From Bog-473 sp963704355 (lineage in GTDB: Bacteria; Actinomycetota; Acidimicrobiia; Acidimicrobiales; RAAP-2), in NCBI GenBank assembly GCA_963704355.1, contig OY969891.1:1612001-1676000 (forward strand): a stretch of DNA of 64,000 nucleotides, read 5' to 3'. The position numbers and the translations under genes were made by a program. Shown in pieces: positions 60,796 to 64,000 of the stretch. The stretch's first letter is position 1. Each line of letters starts with the position of its first letter. The notes under the pieces are model-generated. The model ran no database searches. It was not told where the DNA came from and saw only the letters and a list, made by a program, of their open reading frames with translations.

Positions 60796-61962
60796 CTACG
60801 GGCCCGGCTGGGCCCAGGTCCAGGGGTATCCCGGATCGGAGACCGCCCGCGCCGCGTCGCTGAGCCCAAGGCGGCCGAAGGCATCGAGCATGACGGCCAA
60901 CTCCTCGGTGCGGGTGGCCTCCGCCGAGCGCTCCAGGCTGCCCGGCTGGGGACCGTGCACGAAGCCGGCGGGGTGCACCGAAATGGAGCCCACCCGGATA
61001 CCGGCGCCGGCCCGGCTCATGAAGTCGCCCCCGGAGTAGAACAGCACCTCGTCCGTGTCCAGGTTGGCGTGGTGGTAGGGCACCTTGAGGGCGCCGGGGT
61101 AGAAGTCGAAGGGCCGCGGCACGAACGAGCACACCACGAAGTTCGGCCCGACGAAAGTTTGGTGCACCGGTGGGGGCTGGTGGATGGCACCGACAATGGG
61201 CTCGACGTCGTGGATGGAGAGCGCGAAGGGATAGAGGCAGCCGTCCCAGCCGACCACGTCGAAGGGATGATGGGCGTGCACGTGTGTGGTCAGGCCGTCC
61301 CGGGTCCGGACCAGCACCGCCACCTCGTCGCCCTCGGCGAGCAGCGGCTCGGCCGGGGCGCGCAGGTCGCGCTCGGAGAAGGGCGCGCCTTCCAACAGCT
61401 GGCCCCGGGTCGACAGGTACTTGGCCGGGAAGGTGACGTGCCCCGATGCCTCGACCACGAGCGCGGACAAGGCACCCTCGCGCAACACCCAACGATGGGT
61501 GGTGCCGGCCGGGATGACGACGTAGTCGCCGGGCTCGACGGGCAGCGCCCCGAAAGACGATTCGAGGACGGCGCGGCCAGCTTGCAGATACACCAACTCG
61601 TCGCCGACAGCGTTGCGGTAGATGCCGCTGCTGGTGTCGGACTGCACCCAGGCCAGAAGCAGGTCGGCGTTGCCCAGTAGGTAGTGGCGGCCGAGCACCG
61701 GGTCGCCGCCGGCAGGCAGGGCGCCGGTGCGCAGGTGGCGCGGCAAGAGCGGAAGGTCAGGCGCGAACTCCGGGGCCGCGGCGTCGCTCGCGGTCTGGGC
61801 CGACACGATGGCGCTCGGAGAACCGCGGTGATAGAGCAGCGCGGACTCCTGAGCGAACCCGTTCGCGCCCATCAGCTCCTCGAAGTAGAGCGTTCCGTCG
61901 TCCTGCGCCACGCGCAGGTGGCGCTTGCGGGGCACCTCCCCCACGCTGCGGTAGTTCGGCAT
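60796..61962 (-). CDS. hmgA: Homogentisate 1,2-dioxygenase
   Basis: 388-residue cupin-fold enzyme that opens homogentisate to maleylacetoacetate in phenylalanine/tyrosine degradation. Marks are LYHRGSPSAIVSAQ in the N-terminal domain, VVGWDGCLYPFALSIHDVEP, and FVPRPFDFYPGALKVPYHHA. The iron site follows, with Glu in DEVLFYSGGDFMSR and His in VHPAGFVHGPQPG; an earlier His is expected in the PYHHAN segment. The ATG at 61962 has AAGGAGG 8 nt upstream. It lies next to a fumarylacetoacetase remnant and the hydroxylase/HPPD frame. Confidence 0.93.
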   Translation of the reverse strand: MPNYRSVGEVPRKRHLRVAQDDGTLYFEELMGANGFAQESALLYHRGSPSAIVSAQTASDAAAPEFAPDLPLLPRHLRTGALPAGGDPVLGRHYLLGNADLLLAWVQSDTSSGIYRNAVGDELVYLQAGRAVLESSFGALPVEPGDYVVIPAGTTHRWVLREGALSALVVEASGHVTFPAKYLSTRGQLLEGAPFSERDLRAPAEPLLAEGDEVAVLVRTRDGLTTHVHAHHPFDVVGWDGCLYPFALSIHDVEPIVGAIHQPPPVHQTFVGPNFVVCSFVPRPFDFYPGALKVPYHHANLDTDEVLFYSGGDFMSRAGAGIRVGSISVHPAGFVHGPQPGSLERSAEATRTEELAVMLDAFGRLGLSDAARAVSDPGYPWTWAQPGP

Positions 61963-61976
61963 GGCGCGCGCCTCCT

Positions 61977-62186
61977 TCAGCCCAAGGCCCGCACGATGGT
62001 GCCGGCCACTTCGCCCAATGCAATTGTGGGCGCGGCCGGGTCGGTCCCGCCGCGCCCGCCACGCGGCACGACGGCGGCGCCGTCCTCGAAAGCCCCCACC
62101 GGGTGAGGACGGCCCGCCCCGGGGAGATGGGCCACCCCGAACGGGAGGTTGTCGAGGCGAAGGCCGGGACAGTCGCAGGAGGTCAG
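61977..62186 (-). pseudogene. Internally deleted fumarylacetoacetase remnant
   Basis: A 70-codon frame between the HPPD stop and homogentisate dioxygenase reads LDNLPFGVAHLPG, a fumarylacetoacetase N-terminal-domain motif, then joins straight to IALGEVAGTIVRALG, which resembles the C-terminal end of that enzyme (IGFGxxxGxxLPA). The ~340 residues between are missing. There is no clear start codon. This suggests deletion of the catalytic domain in the last step of the pathway; a different fumarylacetoacetase would be needed elsewhere. Confidence 0.5.
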
Positions 62187-64000
62187 AGGTTGCCCCGCCG
62201 CGCCTGGTCGCGCTCGATGGCCTCAAAGAGCGCTTTGAAGTTGCCCTCGCCGAAGCCGCGGGCGCCGCGCCGCTCAATGATCTCGAAGAACACGGCTGGG
62301 CGATCGGTGATCGTCTCGGTGAAGATCTGCAGCAGGTGGCCACCCTCGTCCCGGTCCACCAAGATGCCCAGGCGCTGCAGGTCGGCCCATGGCAGTTCGA
62401 CGCCATGGAGCCGCTGTCGTGCCTCGTCGTAGTAGGTGGGAGGCACCTCCATGAAGCGGACGCCGCGGGCCTGCAGCGCCTCCACCGTCCGAACGATGTC
62501 GTCCGTGCGCAGGGCGACGTGCTGCACGCCGGGACCGTCGTATGCCTCGAGGTACTCGGCGATCTGGCTCTTTCGTCGCCCCGTTGCAGGCTCGTTGATG
62601 GGCATCACCACTTGCTTGCCGTCCCACACCACGGTCGAGGCCAGGGCCGAGTACTCGGTCGAGATCTGCCCTGCGGAGAATTGCTGCATCGGGGCGAAAC
62701 CGAGGACGTCGGCGTAGAACCTCACCCAGTCGTCCAGCCGCCCCTGCTCGACATTGCCGACCACGTGGTCGATCGCCACCAGGCCGACCGGTGGGCCGCA
62801 CGGGGTCGGTGGCAGGTGGTCGGCCGCGTAGCCCGGCTCGAGGCGAGGTCCGGCGTAGCGACTGCGGTCCACGAAGGTGTGCACGGTGTCGCCGAACGTC
62901 CCGATCTGGGCCAGGACCAGCACGCCTTGCTCGTCGCGCTCCGCCCAGGGCGGGCGCACGACGGTGGCGCCGCTGACAACGGCGGCGTCGAACGCGGCCC
63001 GGGCGTCGTCCACCAGCCAGGCCAGGTCGTGCATGCCGTCGCCGTGGGCCCGCACGTGCGCCGCGATGGGCGAGTCGGCGGCCAGCGCGGCCGAGACCAC
63101 CAGCCGGATGTCGCCCTGTTCGAGCACGTAGCTCGCCTTGTGGCGTACCCCGGTCTCGGGGCCGGCGTAGGCGGTGCAGGTGAAGCCGAAGGCCGACAGC
63201 AAGAAGCCGGCGGTCGTGCGCGCGTTGCCCACCCACAGCTCGAGGCAGTCCCACCCGAGCAGACGCGCGGCCGGGGCCGCGGTGTCGGGAGATACGGCCG
63301 GTCGCTCGTTGGCCAAGGTCGTGGCGTCGGTCATGGCTGTCCTTCCCTTGTTGGCGCGCGGTGGATCTTCCCGAGCGGCGGCGTGCCGGTGGTACCACTC
63401 CTCGTCGTAGGTGCGGAAGAAATGGCCGAGGTGCTCCACCATCTCTCCGTAGGACGACGACGCGTAGAGCACAGGTTGGTAGTGCGTGATGTCGTAGTCC
63501 AGCGTCCCCATCTGGTGCAGGTCCCATGGACACACGGCGGCCTGTCGGTAGGCACCGAGCTCGCCGTAACTCGAGAGCAGCCCGGCACCGTAGGCCTTGA
63601 GGTCGCCTTCCTCCCACAGCACCCCGAATTCGAGGGTGAACCAGAAGACCTTGGAGAAGAATTCCATGGCCTCGTCGCTGGTGGTGCGGCGCGAGGCGCG
63701 GCCGGCCTCCATATAGAGGTCGGCGAAGGTCGGCGAAGCCAGCATTTTGGCGTGCCCGATGATCTCGTGCACCAGGTCGGGTTCAGGTGTGTAGAAGGGC
63801 ACGGAGTGGTGGCGCACGTACTGGGTGGAGAGAAAGGTGCGCTCAGCCAGCGCGCCGTAAAAATCGCGGGTTGGGACCAAGCCGGGGACGGGGCGGATGT
63901 GGAACCCAGTCAGTGCGTGCACGTGAGCGTCGACCTCGCGCAGCTGGGGCACCCGCTCGGTCGGCAGGACGAGCCGGCCGGAGCCGAGCAGGTATTCGCG
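62183..64000 (-). CDS. Phenylalanine hydroxylase-HPPD frame, 5' partial (runs off the window)
   Basis: Open frame reaching the right edge, so the gene is 5'-incomplete. First part: an aromatic amino-acid hydroxylase with its iron site HEIIGH and Glu in WFTLEFG. Second part: 4-hydroxyphenylpyruvate dioxygenase, with iron ligands His in AIDHVVGN, His in VQHVALRTDD and Glu in FFEIIERR. The joint passes through MTDATT at 63334, which has AGGGAAGGA before it. So it is either a true fusion or two genes whose stop was lost. The enzymes act consecutively except for a transaminase: phenylalanine to tyrosine, then 4-hydroxyphenylpyruvate to homogentisate. Confidence 0.85.
   Translation of the reverse strand, partial: REYLLGSGRLVLPTERVPQLREVDAHVHALTGFHIRPVPGLVPTRDFYGALAERTFLSTQYVRHHSVPFYTPEPDLVHEIIGHAKMLASPTFADLYMEAGRASRRTTSDEAMEFFSKVFWFTLEFGVLWEEGDLKAYGAGLLSSYGELGAYRQAAVCPWDLHQMGTLDYDITHYQPVLYASSSYGEMVEHLGHFFRTYDEEWYHRHAAAREDPPRANKGRTAMTDATTLANERPAVSPDTAAPAARLLGWDCLELWVGNARTTAGFLLSAFGFTCTAYAGPETGVRHKASYVLEQGDIRLVVSAALAADSPIAAHVRAHGDGMHDLAWLVDDARAAFDAAVVSGATVVRPPWAERDEQGVLVLAQIGTFGDTVHTFVDRSRYAGPRLEPGYAADHLPPTPCGPPVGLVAIDHVVGNVEQGRLDDWVRFYADVLGFAPMQQFSAGQISTEYSALASTVVWDGKQVVMPINEPATGRRKSQIAEYLEAYDGPGVQHVALRTDDIVRTVEALQARGVRFMEVPPTYYDEARQRLHGVELPWADLQRLGILVDRDEGGHLLQIFTETITDRPAVFFEIIERRGARGFGEGNFKALFEAIERDQARRGNL
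63334..63350 (-). promoter_or_regulatory. Internal ribosome-binding site and ATG of HPPD
   Basis: AGGGAAGGA followed after 6 nt by ATG at 63334 lies in frame inside the hydroxylase-HPPD frame. It is a good start for HPPD as a separate protein of about 383 residues, the normal size of that enzyme. Confidence 0.6.

Overview
The window is high-GC DNA with dense, mostly leader-poor genes, many TetR/SDR/MFS families, GTG starts and ATGA overlaps. This points to an actinomycete (Actinomycetota). The fused Liv-type transport genes and general gene mix would fit the Acidimicrobiia, but that assignment is an inference; no rRNA or complete tRNA gene is present to settle it.

Left part (1 to about 36 kb): an accessory region built like a string of cassettes. 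Seven direct, same-orientation copies (R1-R7, some decayed) of a long repeat separate blocks of unrelated cargo. Intact copies are about 500 bp. Four of them (R1, R2, R4, R5) carry a nearly invariant ~45 bp segment that reads as the 3' half of a tRNA-Ala(CGC): anticodon loop TTCGCAA, variable loop, T-arm, acceptor strand CACCTCC and A73. R3 has a divergent core and R6 and R7 are decayed. The cargo between the repeats is: SDR plus SRPBCC protein; an ABC exporter with a TetR; a small toxin-antitoxin-like pair; an SGNH hydrolase plus a TetR-controlled limonene-epoxide-hydrolase-like/MFS operon; a second TA-like pair with a redox and regulator block; a Rieske oxygenase/amidohydrolase/sulfatase block with a DUF433/DUF5615 TA pair; and an IS3-type element with an amino-acid permease and a PadR-controlled FtsX-type ABC transporter. 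An IS481 element sits inside R1 and an IS3-type element next to R6. No integrase is present, so the cassettes look non-autonomous or immobilised.

Middle (36 to 48 kb): a GntR(YtrA)-ABC operon with tandem paralogous permeases, a small lipoprotein, a SulP anion transporter, SHOCT and small membrane proteins, a DUF2252 protein, an MFS exporter and a cysteine-dioxygenase-like/rhodanese pair. No R repeats were found here, apart from a decayed fragment of the first antitoxin family near 40.5 kb.

Right part (48 to 64 kb): a TetR-headed branched-chain-amino-acid-type transport operon in which LivH and LivM are one protein, and an MFS domain, LivF and LivG are one protein, flanked by two substrate-binding proteins. 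Divergent from it are an amidohydrolase and a large PKD-containing hydrolase. At the right edge is a phenylalanine/tyrosine degradation cluster: an open reading frame joining phenylalanine hydroxylase and 4-hydroxyphenylpyruvate dioxygenase, an internally deleted fumarylacetoacetase remnant, and homogentisate dioxygenase. Several otherwise good genes carry single-base frame breaks, which are either real decay or assembly errors.
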